Below are positions 7,038 to 18,188 of a DNA stretch of 64,000 nt, piece after piece. Each line of letters begins with the position of its first letter. The stretch's first letter is position 1. This DNA comes from Mycolicibacterium sp. MU0053 (GTDB lineage Bacteria; Actinomycetota; Actinomycetes; Mycobacteriales; Mycobacteriaceae): the NCBI RefSeq assembly GCF_963378095.1, contig NZ_OY726397.1:1612001-1676000 (forward strand), in the 5' to 3' direction. Made by a program: the position numbers and the translations under genes. The notes below the pieces were generated by a model. The model had not been told where the DNA came from, searched no databases, and saw only the letters and a list, made by a program, of their open reading frames with translations.

Positions 7038-10000
7038 GTGACGATCTTCGAGCACGACAGGGTTTCCAGCGACCAGAATGGCAGCCCTGCCGGGCCGGCA
7101 GCGTCCACTCACGCCCTCGTCGACCGGCTGTCCGCCGGCGAGCCCTACGCCGTCGCGTTCGGCGGGCAGGGCAGCGCATGGCTGGAGACCCTCGAAGAGC
7201 TGGTGTCCTCGGCGGGCATCGAGGCCGACCTCGCGACGCTCGCCGGCGAGGCCGACCTGTTGCTCGAACCGGTGGCCCGCGAACTCGTCGTGGTGCGTCC
7301 CATCGGCTTCGAGCCGCTGCGTTGGGTGCGCGCGCTGGCCGCCGAAGAGCCCGTTCCGACCGGCAAGCAGCTGACGTCGGCGGCCGTCTCGGTGCCCGGC
7401 GTCCTGCTCACGCAGATCGCCGCTGTGCGCGCGCTGGCGCGCCAGGGCCTGGATCTGGGCGCCGTTCCGCCGGTGGCCGTGGCCGGGCACTCCCAGGGCG
7501 TGCTGGCCGTCGAGGCCCTCAAGGCCGGCGGCACCAAGGACGTCCACCTGCTCGCGCTGGCGCAACTGATCGGCGCGGCCGGCACGCTGGTGGCCCGCCG
7601 CCGCGGCATCATGGTGCTCGGGGACCGCCCGCCGATGGTGTCGGTGACCAATGCCGACCCCGAGCGCATCTACGAACTGCTCGAGGAATTCAGCCAGGAC
7701 GTGCGCACCGTGCTGCCCCCGGTGATGTCGATCCGCAACGGCCGCCGCTCGGTGACCATCACCGGCACGCCCGAACAGCTGTCCCGCTTCGAGCTGTACT
7801 GCCAGCAGATCGCGGAGAAGGAAGAAGCCGAACGCAAGAGCAAGGTCCGCGGCGGCGCCGTGTTCGCGCCGGTGTTCGACCCGGTGCAGGTCGAGGTCGG
7901 CTTCCACACCCCGCGGCTGTCCGACGGCGTCGAGATCGTCGGGGCGTGGGCCGAGGCCATCGGCATCGATGTGGAGCTGGCCAAGGCGATGACCAAGGCC
8001 ATCCTGATCGATCAGGTCGACTGGGTCGACGAGATCACCGCCCTCAACGACGCCGGCGCCCGCTGGATTCTGGATCTGGGCCCCGGAGACATCCTCACCC
8101 GCCTGACCGCGCCGGTGATCCGCGGTCTGGGCATCGGGATTGTCCCGGCGGCCACCCGCGGCGGACAACGCAACCTGTTCACCATCGGTGCGGTTCCCGA
8201 GGTGGCCAAGCCGTGGTCGAGCTATGCGCCGCGCGTGGTGCAGCTGCCCGACGGCTCGGTCAAGCTGTCCACCAAGTTCACCCGGCTCACCGGGCGCTCG
8301 CCGATCCTGCTGGCCGGGATGACCCCGACCACCGTCGACGCCAAGATCGTGGCCGCCGCGGCGAACGCCGGGCACTGGGCCGAGCTGGCCGGTGGCGGTC
8401 AGGTCACCGAGCCGATCTTCGCCGACCGCATCGAGGAGCTCACCGAGCTGCTCGAGCCGGGTCGCGCCGTCCAGTTCAACTCGTTGTTCCTCGACCCCTA
8501 CCTGTGGAAGTTGCAGGTGGGCGGGAAGCGGTTGGTGCAGAAGGCGCGTCAGTCCGGAGCACCGATCGACGGGCTCATTGTCACCGCGGGCATCCCGGAA
8601 CTCGAAGAAGCCGTCGAGCTGATCGGCGAACTCAACGATCTGGGCATCAGCCATGTGGCGTTTAAGCCGGGCACCGTCGAGCAGATCCGTGCGGTCATCC
8701 GGATTGCCGCCGAGGTCCCGACCAAGCCCGTCATCGCCCACGTCGAGGGCGGCCGCGCCGGTGGCCACCATTCCTGGGAGGACCTCGACGATCTGCTGCT
8801 GGCCACCTACTCGGAGCTGCGTGGCCGCTCCAACATCACCATCTGTGTCGGCGGCGGCATCGGCACCCCCGAGCGCGCGGCCGAATACCTGTCCGGCCGA
8901 TGGTCGGAGGCCTATGGCTTCCCGTTGATGCCGATCGACGGCATCCTGGTCGGGACCGCGGCGATGGCCACGCTGGAGGCCACCACCAGTCCGCAGGTCA
9001 AGCAGATGCTGGTCGACACCAATGGCACCGAGCACTGGGTTGGCGCCGGAAAAGCCCAGGGCGGCATGGCATCCGGGCGCAGTCAGCTCGGCGCCGACAT
9101 CCACGAGATCGACAACACCGCATCGCGCTGCGGCCGCCTGCTCGACGAGGTGGCCGGTGACGCGGATGCGGTCGCCGAGCGCCGCGACGAGATCATCGCC
9201 GCGATGGCCAACACCGCCAAGCCGTACTTCGGTGACGTGGCCGAGATGACCTACGAGCAGTGGCTGCGCCGCTACGTGGAGTTGGCCATCGGTGACGGGA
9301 ACTCCACCGCCGACTCGCGACGGGCCGATTCGCCGTGGCTGGACATCACCTGGCGCGACCGCTTCCAGGAGATGCTGCAGCGCGCCGAGGCCCGTCTCAA
9401 CGACGCCGATTACGGCCCCATCGAAACCCTTTACGGCGCAACCGAAGCCGGGGAGGCGCTGCTGGAGAACCCCGAGCACGCCATCGCCGCGCTGCTGAGC
9501 ACCTACCCGGATGCCGCGACCGTGCAACTGCACCCGGCCGATGTGCCGTTCTTCGTACAGCTGTGCAAGACGCTGGGCAAGCCCGTCAACTTCGTTCCGG
9601 TCATCGACAAGGATGTCCGGCGTTGGTGGCGCAGTGACTCGCTGTGGCAGGCCCACGACGCGCGTTACCCGGCCGATCAGGTGTGCATCATTCCCGGCAC
9701 CGCCGCGGTGGCCGGCATCACCCGCGTCGACGAGCCGATCGGCGAACTGCTGGACCGCTTCGAGCGGGCCGCCGTCGACGATGTGCTGGCCTCCGGCGCC
9801 GAGCCGACCCGAGTGATCGCACGGCTGGCCGACGTCACCGGTCTGCTGGCGCTGGTGCTCGACGCCCCGGACGTGCTGTGGGCCGGTCGCATCGCGACCA
9901 ACCCGGTGCACCGGATCGCCCCGCCCGCGCAGTGGCAGGTGCACGAAAAGGGCACCGCCACCAACCATGCCACCGGGGCCCGCCTTGAAGTCGTGGGCGG

Positions 10001-13000
10001 CGAGACGGTGGTCCTGAGCCTGCCGCTGTCGGGCACCTGGATCGAGATCAGGTTCAGCCTGCCGGCCACCACGGCCGACGGTGGCGCGCCGGTGGTGTCG
10101 GTTGAGGACGCCTCGGCCGCAATGCGTTCCGTGCTGGCCATCGCCGCCGGCGTGGACAGCCCCGCGGACCTGCCCGCGGTTCGCGTTGCCGACGGGCGGG
10201 CGACCACGACGGTCACCGTCGACTGGGATCCCGAGCGCGTGGCCGACCACACCGGCGTCACCGCGACCTTCGGCGCGCCGCTGGCACCCACGCTCACCGT
10301 GGTGCCCGATGCCCTGGTGGGCCGCTGCTGGCCGGCGGTGTTCGCCGCGATCGGTTCGGCGCTCACCGAGTCCGGCTTCCCCGTGGTCGAAGGCCTGCTG
10401 AGCCTGGTCCACCTCGATCACGCCGCACAACTGGTGCGCGCGCTGCCGGAGGACCGCACCGAACTGACCGTGACCGCGACGGCCGCGGTCGCCTATGACA
10501 CCGAGGTCGGTCGCGTCGTCCCGGTGACCGTCAACGTCTCCGACGCCTCCGGGGCGGTGCTGGCCGCGCTCGAGGAGCGCTTCGCGATCCGCGGTCGCAC
10601 CGGTGCCGCCGAACTGACCGACCCGGTCCGCGCCGGGGGAGCGGTGTCGGCCAACGCCACCGACACCCCGCGCCGCCGTCGCCGCGACATCACCATCACC
10701 GCTCCGGTCGACATGCGGCCGTTCGCGGTGGTCTCCGGTGACCACAACCCGATCCACACCGATCAGGCCGCGGCGCTGCTGGCCGGCCTGGAATCGCCGA
10801 TCGTGCACGGCATGTGGCTGTCGGCCGCCGCGCAGCACGTGGTCACCGCGACCGACGGCAAGCCGGTCCCGCCGGCCAAACTGCTCGGCTGGACCGCACG
10901 GTTCCTGGGCATGGTGCTGCCGGGCGACGAGGTCGAGTTCCGCGTCGATCGCGTGGGCGTCGACCTGGGCGCCGAGGTGCTGGAGATCTCCGCGCGGGTG
11001 GGTTCGGATCTCAAGATGTCGGCCACCGCGCGACTGGTCGCCCCCAAGACCGTCTACGCCTTCCCCGGCCAGGGCATCCAGTCCAAGGGCATGGGCATGG
11101 AGGTGCGCGCCCGCTCCAAGGCCGCCCGCAAGGTCTGGGACAACGCCGACAAGTTCACCCGCGAAACACTGGGCTTCTCGGTGCTGCACGTGGTGCGCGA
11201 CAACCCGACCAGCCTGATCGCCTCGGGTGTGCACTATGAGCATCCCGAAGGCGTGCTCTACCTGACGCAGTTCACCCAGGTCGCGATGGCCACGGTGGCC
11301 GCGGCGCAGGTCGCCGAGATGCGCGAGCAGGGTGCGTTCGTGGAGGGTGCCATCGCCTGCGGTCACTCCGTGGGTGAATACACCGCGCTGGCTTGTGTTT
11401 CCGGCGTCTACCCGTTGGAGGCGCTGCTGGAGGTGGTGTTCCACCGCGGCAGCAAGATGCACGACATCGTGCCGCGCGACGAGCGCGGCCGGTCCAACTA
11501 CCGGCTGGCCGCCATCCGGCCTTCGCAGATCGACCTCGACGACGACGACGTGACGGCGTTCGTGGCCGAAATCGCCGAGCGCACCGGCGAATTCCTGCAG
11601 ATCGTGAACTTCAACCTGCGCGGCGCGCAGTACGCGATCGCGGGCACCGTCCGCGGGCTGGAGGCGCTCGAGGAAGAGGTCGAGCGGCGCCGCGAGATCA
11701 GCGGCGGCAAGCGGTCGTTCATCCTGGTGCCCGGCATCGACGTGCCGTTCCACTCGAGCGTGTTGCGGGTGGGGGTGGAGGACTTCCGGCGCAGCCTGGA
11801 GCGGGTCATGCCACGCGACGCCGATCCGGCACTGCTGATCGGCAAGTACATCCCGAACCTGGTGCCGCGACCGTTCACCCTGGATCGCGACTTCATCGAA
11901 GAGATCCGGGAGCTGGTGCCCGCCGAGCCCCTCGACGAGGTGCTCGCCGACTACGACACCTGGCGCAACGAGAAGCCGATGGAGCTGTGCCGCAAGGTCG
12001 TCATCGAGTTGCTGGCCTGGCAGTTCGCCAGCCCGGTGCGTTGGATCGAGACCCAGGACCTGCTGTTCATCGAGGAAGCCGCCGGCGGCCTCGGCGTGGA
12101 GCGCTTCGTCGAGATCGGCGTCAAGAACGCGCCGACGGTCGCGGGCCTGGCCACCAACACGCTCAAGCTGCCCGAGTACGCCCACAGCACGGTGGAGGTG
12201 CTCAACGCCGAGCGTGACGCGGCGGTGTTGTTCGCCAGCGATGAGGATCCGGCCACCGATTCTGATCTCGACGACTTCGGCGACGCGCCCGGTGCCGTCG
12301 CGGACGCCCCGGCACCCGCCGCCGAGGCGGCGCCGGCACCGGTGGCCGCCCCCGCGGCGCCGTCCGGTGGCCCGCGGCCCGACGACATCGGGTTCGACGC
12401 CTCGGACGCGACGGTGGCGCTGATCGCGCTGTCGGCCAAGATGCGGCTGGACCAGATCGAGGCCCTGGACTCCATCGAATCGATCACCGACGGTGCCTCC
12501 TCGCGGCGTAATCAGCTGCTGGTGGACCTCGGTTCCGAGCTCAACCTCGGCGCGATCGACGGTGCCGCCGAGGCCGACCTGGCTGCGCTCAAGGGCCAGG
12601 TCACCAAGTTGGCCCGGACCTACAAGCCGTTCGGTCCGGTGCTCTCCGATGCGATCAACGACCAGTTGCGCACAGTGCTGGGGCCCTCCGGCAAGCGGCC
12701 GGCCTACATCGCCGAGCGGGTCAGCAAGGTCTGGGAACTCGGACCCGGCTGGACCAAGCACGCCACGGTCGAACTCGCGCTCGGAACCCGGGAGGGCTCC
12801 AGTGTTCGCGGCGGCGCCCTCGGGGGCCTGCACGACGGCGCGCTCGCGGATGTCGGTGCGGTCGACAAGGCCGTCGATGCCGCGGTGGCAGCCGTCGGTG
12901 CCCGCAAGGGCATCGCGGTCTCGCTGCCCTCGGCCGGCGGAGCCGCCGGTGGGGTCGTCGACTCCGCGGCACTCGGTGAATTCGCCGAGCAGGTAACCGG

Positions 13001-16000
13001 CCCGGACGGGGTGCTGGCCAGCGCCGCCCGCCAGGTGCTCAACCAGTTGGGTCTGGACAGCCCGGTCACCGCGCCCGAGCAGGCCACCGACGCCGAGCTG
13101 ATCGACCTGGTGTCCAGCGAACTCGGTTCGGACTGGCCGCGTCTGGTGGCCCCGGCGTTCGACGGCAAGAAGGCCGTCGTGCTCGACGACCGGTGGGCCA
13201 GTGCCCGGGAAGACCTGGTCAAGCTGTGGCTGACCGACGAGGGCGATATCGACGCCGACTGGCCGCGCCTGTCGGAACGCTTCGAGGGTGCGGGCCATGT
13301 CGTTGCCACCCAGGCCAATTGGTGGCAGGGCCGGGCCCTGGCTGCGGGTCGTAACGTGCATGCCTCGCTGTTCGGCCGGATCGCCGCGGGTGCGGAGAAC
13401 CCGGGCCGGGGCCGCTACAGCGACGAGGTCGCCGTGGTCACCGGCGCGTCGAAGGGATCGATCGCCTCGGCGGTGGTCGGTCAGTTGCTCGAGGGCGGTG
13501 CGACGGTCATCGCCACCACGTCGCGACTCGACGACGATCGGTTGGCGTTCTACAAGGACCTCTACCGCAGCAACGCGCGGTTCGATGCGACGCTGTGGGT
13601 GGTGCCCGCGAACATGGCCTCCTACGCCGACATCGACGCCCTGGTCGAATGGGTGGGTGCCGAGCAGAGCGAAAACCTTGGGCCGCAAGCGATTCACATC
13701 AAGGACGCGCAGACTCCGACGCTGCTGTTCCCGTTCGCCGCGCCGCGCGTGGGCGGGGATCTCTCCGAGGTGGGCTCCCGCGCGGAGATGGAGATGAAGG
13801 TGCTGCTGTGGGCCGTGCAGCGGCTCATCGCGGGCCTGTCCACGATCGGCGCCGATCGCGACATCGCGTCCCGCCTGCACGTGGTGCTGCCCGGGTCGCC
13901 CAACCGCGGCACCTTCGGCGGCGACGGGGCCTACGGCGAAGCCAAGTCCGCGCTCGACGCGTTGGTCAACCGCTGGAGTGCCGAGTCGTCGTGGTCCGAG
14001 CGAGTCACGTTGGCGCATGCGCTGATCGGCTGGACCAAGGGCACCGGCCTGATGGGGCACAACGACGTGATCGTCGACGCGGTCGAAGAGGCCGGCGTGA
14101 CCACCTACACCAGCACCGAGATGGCAGCGATGCTGCTCGAACTGTGCACCCCGGAGTCCAAGGTGACCGCGGCCGCCAAGCCGATCCAGGCCGACCTGAC
14201 CGGCGGTCTCGCCGAGGTCGAACTCGACATGGGTGCGCTGGCCGCCAAGGCCCGTGAGGAAATGTCCAGTGGTGCGGTCGATCCCGACGCCGACGAGGAC
14301 GACGGCAGCATTTCCGCGCTGCCGTCACCACCGCGCGGCTACACCCCGGCACCCCCGCCGGTGTGGGACGACCTCGATGTCGACCCGGCCGATCTGGTGG
14401 TCATCGTCGGCGGCGCGGAACTCGGGCCGTACGGCTCGTCGCGCACGCGCTTCGAGATGGAGGTCGACAACGAACTGTCGGCCGCCGGCGTGCTCGAGTT
14501 GGCCTGGACCACCGGGCTGGTCAAGTGGGAGGACGATCCGACGCCGGGTTGGTACGACGCCGACTCCGGTGACCTGGTGCCCGAGGCCGAGTTGGTCGAG
14601 CGCTACCACGACGCGGTGGTCGAACGGTGCGGCATCCGCGAATTCGTCGACGACGGCGCGATCGATCCGGATCACGCCTCCCCGTTGTTGGTCAGCGTCT
14701 TCCTGGACAAGGACTTCTCGTTCGTGGTGTCCGGGGAGGCCGAGGCCCGGGCGTTCGTCGAGTACGACCCCGAGCACACGGTGACCCGCCCGGTGCCGAA
14801 CTCCTCGGACTGGGAAGTGATCCGCAAGGCCGGCACCGAGATTCGGGTGCCGCGCAAGACCAAGCTGTCGCGCACGGTCGGCGCCCAGATCCCGACGGGT
14901 TGGGATCCGACGGTGTGGGGCATCAGCCAGGACATGGCCAACTCGATCGACCGGGTGGCGCTGTGGAACATCGTCGCCACCGTCGACGCGTTCCTGTCCT
15001 CGGGCTTCACCCCGACCGAGCTGATGCGCTGGGTGCACCCGAGCCTGGTGGCCTCCACCCAGGGCACCGGCATGGGCGGCATGACCTCGATGCAGACCAT
15101 GTACCACGGCAACCTGCTGGGCCGGGCCAAGCCGAACGACATCCTGCAGGAGGTGCTGCCGAATGTTGTTGCGGCCCACGTCATGCAGTCCTACGTCGGC
15201 GGTTACGGCGCGATGGTGCACCCGGTCGCGGCGTGCGCGACGGTGGCGGTGTCGGTCGAGGAGGGTGTCGACAAGATCCGGCTCGGCAAGGCCGAACTCG
15301 TGGTGGCCGGCGGCTTCGACGATCTGACGCTGGAGGCGATCATCGGCTTCGGTGACATGGCGGCCACCGCCGACACCGAGGCGATGCGCGCCAAGGGCAT
15401 CAGCGATTCCAAGTTCTCCCGCGCCAACGACCGGCGCCGGCTCGGCTTCGTCGAAGCCCAGGGCGGCGGCACGATCCTGCTGGCCCGGGGCGACCTGGCG
15501 GTCAAGATGGGTCTGCCGGTGCTCGGCGTGGTGGCCTACGCGCACAGCTTCGCCGACGGTGTGCACACCTCGATCCCGGCTCCCGGGCTCGGTGGCCTCG
15601 GTGCCGGTCGCGGCGGCAAGGATTCGGAACTGGCGCGCTCGCTGGCCAAGCTGGGGGTCGGCGCCGACGACATCGCGATCGTGTCCAAGCACGACACGTC
15701 GACGTTGGCCAACGACCCCAACGAGACCGAACTGCACGAGCGGCTGGCCGATTCGATGGGCCGGTCACCGGGCAACCCGCTGTTCGTGGTGAGCCAGAAG
15801 TCCCTCACCGGGCACAGCAAGGGCGGTGCGGCGGCGTTCCAGCTGATGGGGCTGTGCCAGATGTTGCGGGACGGCGTCGTTCCGCCCAACCGCAGCCTGG
15901 ACTGCGTCGACGACGAGTTGGCTCATGCGGGTCACTTCGTGTGGGTGCGCGACACGCTGCGGCTGGGCGAGAAGTTCCCGATGAAGGCCGGTCTGGTGAC

Positions 16001-16286
16001 CAGCCTGGGCTTCGGGCACGTCTCGGGCCTGGTGGCGCTGGTGCATCCGGAGGCCTTCCTGGCCACGCTGGACCCGGCGCAACGGGACGATTACGTCGCT
16101 CGCGCCCAGCAGCGGGTGCTGGCCGGGCAGCGGCGGCTGGCTTCGGCGATCGCCGGCGGCCGGCCGATGTACGAGCGGCCCGCCGACCGTCGCTTCAGCA
16201 ACGACGGTCCGGAGAAGAAGCAGGAAGCGGCCATGCTGCTGAATGCGGCGTCGCGCCTTGGCGACAACGACGTCTACATCCGGTGA
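7038..16286 (+). CDS. fas: Type I fatty acid synthase (multidomain FAS-I)
   Basis: 3082-aa megasynthase that makes the C16-C26 acyl-CoAs used for phospholipids and as mycolate primers. Domain order is acetyltransferase (GHSQG, Ser about 152), enoyl reductase, dehydratase (GDHNPIHTD, His about 1236), malonyl/palmitoyl transferase (GHSVGEY, Ser about 1444), acyl carrier (DGASSRRNQLL, probable pantetheine Ser about 1821), ketoreductase (VVTGASKGS, about 2133-2141) and ketosynthase (VAACATVAVS, Cys about 2733; KHDTSTL, His about 2885). Length and sequence match M. tuberculosis Fas closely. GTG at 7038 gives MTIFEHDRVS, aligning with the known N-terminus MTIHEHDRVS, and GGGAGA lies upstream. acpS follows 45 bp later. 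Confidence 0.97.
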   Translation: MTIFEHDRVSSDQNGSPAGPAASTHALVDRLSAGEPYAVAFGGQGSAWLETLEELVSSAGIEADLATLAGEADLLLEPVARELVVVRPIGFEPLRWVRALAAEEPVPTGKQLTSAAVSVPGVLLTQIAAVRALARQGLDLGAVPPVAVAGHSQGVLAVEALKAGGTKDVHLLALAQLIGAAGTLVARRRGIMVLGDRPPMVSVTNADPERIYELLEEFSQDVRTVLPPVMSIRNGRRSVTITGTPEQLSRFELYCQQIAEKEEAERKSKVRGGAVFAPVFDPVQVEVGFHTPRLSDGVEIVGAWAEAIGIDVELAKAMTKAILIDQVDWVDEITALNDAGARWILDLGPGDILTRLTAPVIRGLGIGIVPAATRGGQRNLFTIGAVPEVAKPWSSYAPRVVQLPDGSVKLSTKFTRLTGRSPILLAGMTPTTVDAKIVAAAANAGHWAELAGGGQVTEPIFADRIEELTELLEPGRAVQFNSLFLDPYLWKLQVGGKRLVQKARQSGAPIDGLIVTAGIPELEEAVELIGELNDLGISHVAFKPGTVEQIRAVIRIAAEVPTKPVIAHVEGGRAGGHHSWEDLDDLLLATYSELRGRSNITICVGGGIGTPERAAEYLSGRWSEAYGFPLMPIDGILVGTAAMATLEATTSPQVKQMLVDTNGTEHWVGAGKAQGGMASGRSQLGADIHEIDNTASRCGRLLDEVAGDADAVAERRDEIIAAMANTAKPYFGDVAEMTYEQWLRRYVELAIGDGNSTADSRRADSPWLDITWRDRFQEMLQRAEARLNDADYGPIETLYGATEAGEALLENPEHAIAALLSTYPDAATVQLHPADVPFFVQLCKTLGKPVNFVPVIDKDVRRWWRSDSLWQAHDARYPADQVCIIPGTAAVAGITRVDEPIGELLDRFERAAVDDVLASGAEPTRVIARLADVTGLLALVLDAPDVLWAGRIATNPVHRIAPPAQWQVHEKGTATNHATGARLEVVGGETVVLSLPLSGTWIEIRFSLPATTADGGAPVVSVEDASAAMRSVLAIAAGVDSPADLPAVRVADGRATTTVTVDWDPERVADHTGVTATFGAPLAPTLTVVPDALVGRCWPAVFAAIGSALTESGFPVVEGLLSLVHLDHAAQLVRALPEDRTELTVTATAAVAYDTEVGRVVPVTVNVSDASGAVLAALEERFAIRGRTGAAELTDPVRAGGAVSANATDTPRRRRRDITITAPVDMRPFAVVSGDHNPIHTDQAAALLAGLESPIVHGMWLSAAAQHVVTATDGKPVPPAKLLGWTARFLGMVLPGDEVEFRVDRVGVDLGAEVLEISARVGSDLKMSATARLVAPKTVYAFPGQGIQSKGMGMEVRARSKAARKVWDNADKFTRETLGFSVLHVVRDNPTSLIASGVHYEHPEGVLYLTQFTQVAMATVAAAQVAEMREQGAFVEGAIACGHSVGEYTALACVSGVYPLEALLEVVFHRGSKMHDIVPRDERGRSNYRLAAIRPSQIDLDDDDVTAFVAEIAERTGEFLQIVNFNLRGAQYAIAGTVRGLEALEEEVERRREISGGKRSFILVPGIDVPFHSSVLRVGVEDFRRSLERVMPRDADPALLIGKYIPNLVPRPFTLDRDFIEEIRELVPAEPLDEVLADYDTWRNEKPMELCRKVVIELLAWQFASPVRWIETQDLLFIEEAAGGLGVERFVEIGVKNAPTVAGLATNTLKLPEYAHSTVEVLNAERDAAVLFASDEDPATDSDLDDFGDAPGAVADAPAPAAEAAPAPVAAPAAPSGGPRPDDIGFDASDATVALIALSAKMRLDQIEALDSIESITDGASSRRNQLLVDLGSELNLGAIDGAAEADLAALKGQVTKLARTYKPFGPVLSDAINDQLRTVLGPSGKRPAYIAERVSKVWELGPGWTKHATVELALGTREGSSVRGGALGGLHDGALADVGAVDKAVDAAVAAVGARKGIAVSLPSAGGAAGGVVDSAALGEFAEQVTGPDGVLASAARQVLNQLGLDSPVTAPEQATDAELIDLVSSELGSDWPRLVAPAFDGKKAVVLDDRWASAREDLVKLWLTDEGDIDADWPRLSERFEGAGHVVATQANWWQGRALAAGRNVHASLFGRIAAGAENPGRGRYSDEVAVVTGASKGSIASAVVGQLLEGGATVIATTSRLDDDRLAFYKDLYRSNARFDATLWVVPANMASYADIDALVEWVGAEQSENLGPQAIHIKDAQTPTLLFPFAAPRVGGDLSEVGSRAEMEMKVLLWAVQRLIAGLSTIGADRDIASRLHVVLPGSPNRGTFGGDGAYGEAKSALDALVNRWSAESSWSERVTLAHALIGWTKGTGLMGHNDVIVDAVEEAGVTTYTSTEMAAMLLELCTPESKVTAAAKPIQADLTGGLAEVELDMGALAAKAREEMSSGAVDPDADEDDGSISALPSPPRGYTPAPPPVWDDLDVDPADLVVIVGGAELGPYGSSRTRFEMEVDNELSAAGVLELAWTTGLVKWEDDPTPGWYDADSGDLVPEAELVERYHDAVVERCGIREFVDDGAIDPDHASPLLVSVFLDKDFSFVVSGEAEARAFVEYDPEHTVTRPVPNSSDWEVIRKAGTEIRVPRKTKLSRTVGAQIPTGWDPTVWGISQDMANSIDRVALWNIVATVDAFLSSGFTPTELMRWVHPSLVASTQGTGMGGMTSMQTMYHGNLLGRAKPNDILQEVLPNVVAAHVMQSYVGGYGAMVHPVAACATVAVSVEEGVDKIRLGKAELVVAGGFDDLTLEAIIGFGDMAATADTEAMRAKGISDSKFSRANDRRRLGFVEAQGGGTILLARGDLAVKMGLPVLGVVAYAHSFADGVHTSIPAPGLGGLGAGRGGKDSELARSLAKLGVGADDIAIVSKHDTSTLANDPNETELHERLADSMGRSPGNPLFVVSQKSLTGHSKGGAAAFQLMGLCQMLRDGVVPPNRSLDCVDDELAHAGHFVWVRDTLRLGEKFPMKAGLVTSLGFGHVSGLVALVHPEAFLATLDPAQRDDYVARAQQRVLAGQRRLASAIAGGRPMYERPADRRFSNDGPEKKQEAAMLLNAASRLGDNDVYIR

Positions 16287-16331
16287 TGACCCGATGACCG
16301 CAGTCCGCGCGATTCGGTTACTGTTCACGCC

Positions 16332-16721
16332 GTGGCGATAGTCGGAGTGGGGATCGACCTGGTGTCCATCCCGGAGTTTGCCGAGCAGGTCGACCAGCCT
16401 GGAACGGTGTTCGCGGAGACCTTCACGCCGGGGGAGCGCCGCGACGCCGCCGACAAGAGTTCGGTGGCGGCGCGGCATCTGGCGGCGCGGTGGGCGGCCA
16501 AGGAAGCGGTCATCAAGGCGTGGTCGGGATCTCGGTTCGCGCAGCGACCGGTGCTGCCGGAGGCCATTCACCGCGACATCGAGGTGGTCACCGACATGTG
16601 GGGCCGGCCCAAGGTCCGCCTCACCGGCGAGATCGCCACGCATCTGGCCGAGGTCACCATTCATGTGTCGTTGACCCACGAGGGCGACACCGCGGCCGCG
16701 GTCGCGATCCTGGAGAGCTAA
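16332..16721 (+). CDS. acpS: Holo-[acyl-carrier-protein] synthase AcpS
   Basis: 129-aa phosphopantetheinyl transferase, the usual length. It transfers 4'-phosphopantetheine from CoA to the carrier serine of FAS-I. Both family signatures are present: VGIDLVSIPEF with the metal-binding Asp9, and AAKEAVIKAW with Glu58. GTG at 16332 starts the protein. Placement 45 bp after fas fits co-expression of the synthase and its activator, and the gene pair is conserved in mycobacteria. Confidence 0.96.
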   Translation: MAIVGVGIDLVSIPEFAEQVDQPGTVFAETFTPGERRDAADKSSVAARHLAARWAAKEAVIKAWSGSRFAQRPVLPEAIHRDIEVVTDMWGRPKVRLTGEIATHLAEVTIHVSLTHEGDTAAAVAILES

Positions 16722-16856
16722 ACAACCCGCGCCGCCGCCCCCCGCCCCCCCACACACACATTGCGCGAGCGGGCGGGTCCCCGGCCGACACGCCGGGCTT
16801 TTCACCGGTTCTTCGCACGCTCACACGGGCAACCGGGGCGGCGTTAACCTGGCGGC

Positions 16857-18188
16857 ATGAACGATCTGGAAAACCGTGTCCGCGAGGTGCTCCCGTCGGT
16901 GCGTGCCGATCTCGAGGATCTGGTCCGCATCCAGTCGGTATGGGCCGACCCGGGCCGCCGCGACGAAGTACACCGCAGCGCCCGTGCCGTCGCGGACCTG
17001 TTCACCGGGGTCGGGTTCGACGACGTCCAGATCGTCAGCGAGGGCGGTGCTCCGGCGGTCATCGCGCGCCGGCCCGGCCCGCCCGGGACGCCCACGGTGC
17101 TTCTCTATGCCCATCACGATGTGCAGCCCGAAGGTGATCCGGCACAGTGGATCTCACCGCCGTTCGAACCGACCGAACGCGACGGCCGGCTTTATGGCCG
17201 CGGCAGCGCCGACGACAAGGCCGGGATCGCGGTCCATCTGGCGGCGCTGCGGGCGTTCGACGGGCAACCGCCGGTAGGGGTCACGGTGTTCGTCGAGGGT
17301 GAGGAGGAGTCCGGCTCGCCGTCGCTGGGGCGGCTGCTGGCCGCGCACCGCGACGCGCTGGCTGCCGATGTCATCGTGATCGCCGACTCCGACAACTGGA
17401 GCACCGAGATCCCGGCGCTGACGGTGTCGTTGCGCGGGCTCGCCGACTGCGTCGTGGAGGTCTCGACGCTGGAGCATGGGTTGCACTCGGGGCTGTGGGG
17501 CGGGGTGGTTCCGGATGCGATCAGCGCGCTGGTGCGGCTGCTCGCGACCCTGCACGACGACGACGGCAACGTGGCCGTCGCGGGTTTGCACGAGGGCACC
17601 GCCGCCGACGTCGACCGCGGACCGGATTGGGTGCGCGCCGAGTCCGGCCTGCTGCCGCAGGTTTCCGAGATCGGCTCCGGCTCTGTGGTGCAACGACTTT
17701 GGGCAAAGCCCGCCATCACGGTGATCGGGATCGATACGACGCCGATTGCGAAATCGTCGAACACCTTGGTGCCGAGCGCCCGGGCCAAGATCTCGCTGCG
17801 GGTCGCCCCCGGCGGGGACGCGGCGGCGCACCTGGACGCGCTGCGGCGCCATCTGGAAACTCATGTGCCGTGGGGCGCGAAGGTCACTGTGACGCCCGGG
17901 GACGTGGGCCAGCCCTATGCGATCGACGCCAGCGGGCCGGTCTACGACGCCGCGCGCGGTGCCTTCGCTCAGGCGTGGGGCAGCGCACCGGTGGATATGG
18001 GCATGGGCGGATCCATTCCGTTCATCGCCGAATTTGCCGCGGCGTACCCGGCGGCGACGATTCTGGTGACCGGCGTGGAGGATCCCGGCACCCAGGCGCA
18101 CAGCATCAACGAAAGTCTGGACCTGTCGGTGTTGGAGAAGGCCGCGATCGCCGAGACGCTGTTCTTGGCCGCCCTGGGCGCTGACTAG
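16857..18188 (+). CDS. M20 family metallopeptidase (dipeptidase)
   Basis: 443-aa cytosolic zinc peptidase of the M20/ArgE/DapE type, orthologous in position to Rv2522c. Metal and catalytic motifs are visible: AHHDVQP (His86, Asp88), [10 protein letters not shown] (about 114-123) and EGEEESGSP (about 148-155, catalytic Glu). The exact dipeptide or acyl-amino-acid substrate is unknown. It is separated from acpS by 135 bp containing a poly-C and CA-rich tract. Its TAG stop overlaps the stop of the convergent bcp gene (CTAG), so the two messages overlap at their 3' ends. Confidence 0.88.
   Translation: MNDLENRVREVLPSVRADLEDLVRIQSVWADPGRRDEVHRSARAVADLFTGVGFDDVQIVSEGGAPAVIARRPGPPGTPTVLLYAHHDVQPEGDPAQWISPPFEPTERDGRLYGRGSADDKAGIAVHLAALRAFDGQPPVGVTVFVEGEEESGSPSLGRLLAAHRDALAADVIVIADSDNWSTEIPALTVSLRGLADCVVEVSTLEHGLHSGLWGGVVPDAISALVRLLATLHDDDGNVAVAGLHEGTAADVDRGPDWVRAESGLLPQVSEIGSGSVVQRLWAKPAITVIGIDTTPIAKSSNTLVPSARAKISLRVAPGGDAAAHLDALRRHLETHVPWGAKVTVTPGDVGQPYAIDASGPVYDAARGAFAQAWGSAPVDMGMGGSIPFIAEFAAAYPAATILVTGVEDPGTQAHSINESLDLSVLEKAAIAETLFLAALGAD

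Noticed and set aside
6915..14060. 2381-codon open frame antisense to fas
   Set aside because: It is a consequence of GC-rich codon bias on the opposite strand; composition is His/Gly/Arg-rich with no recognisable domain.
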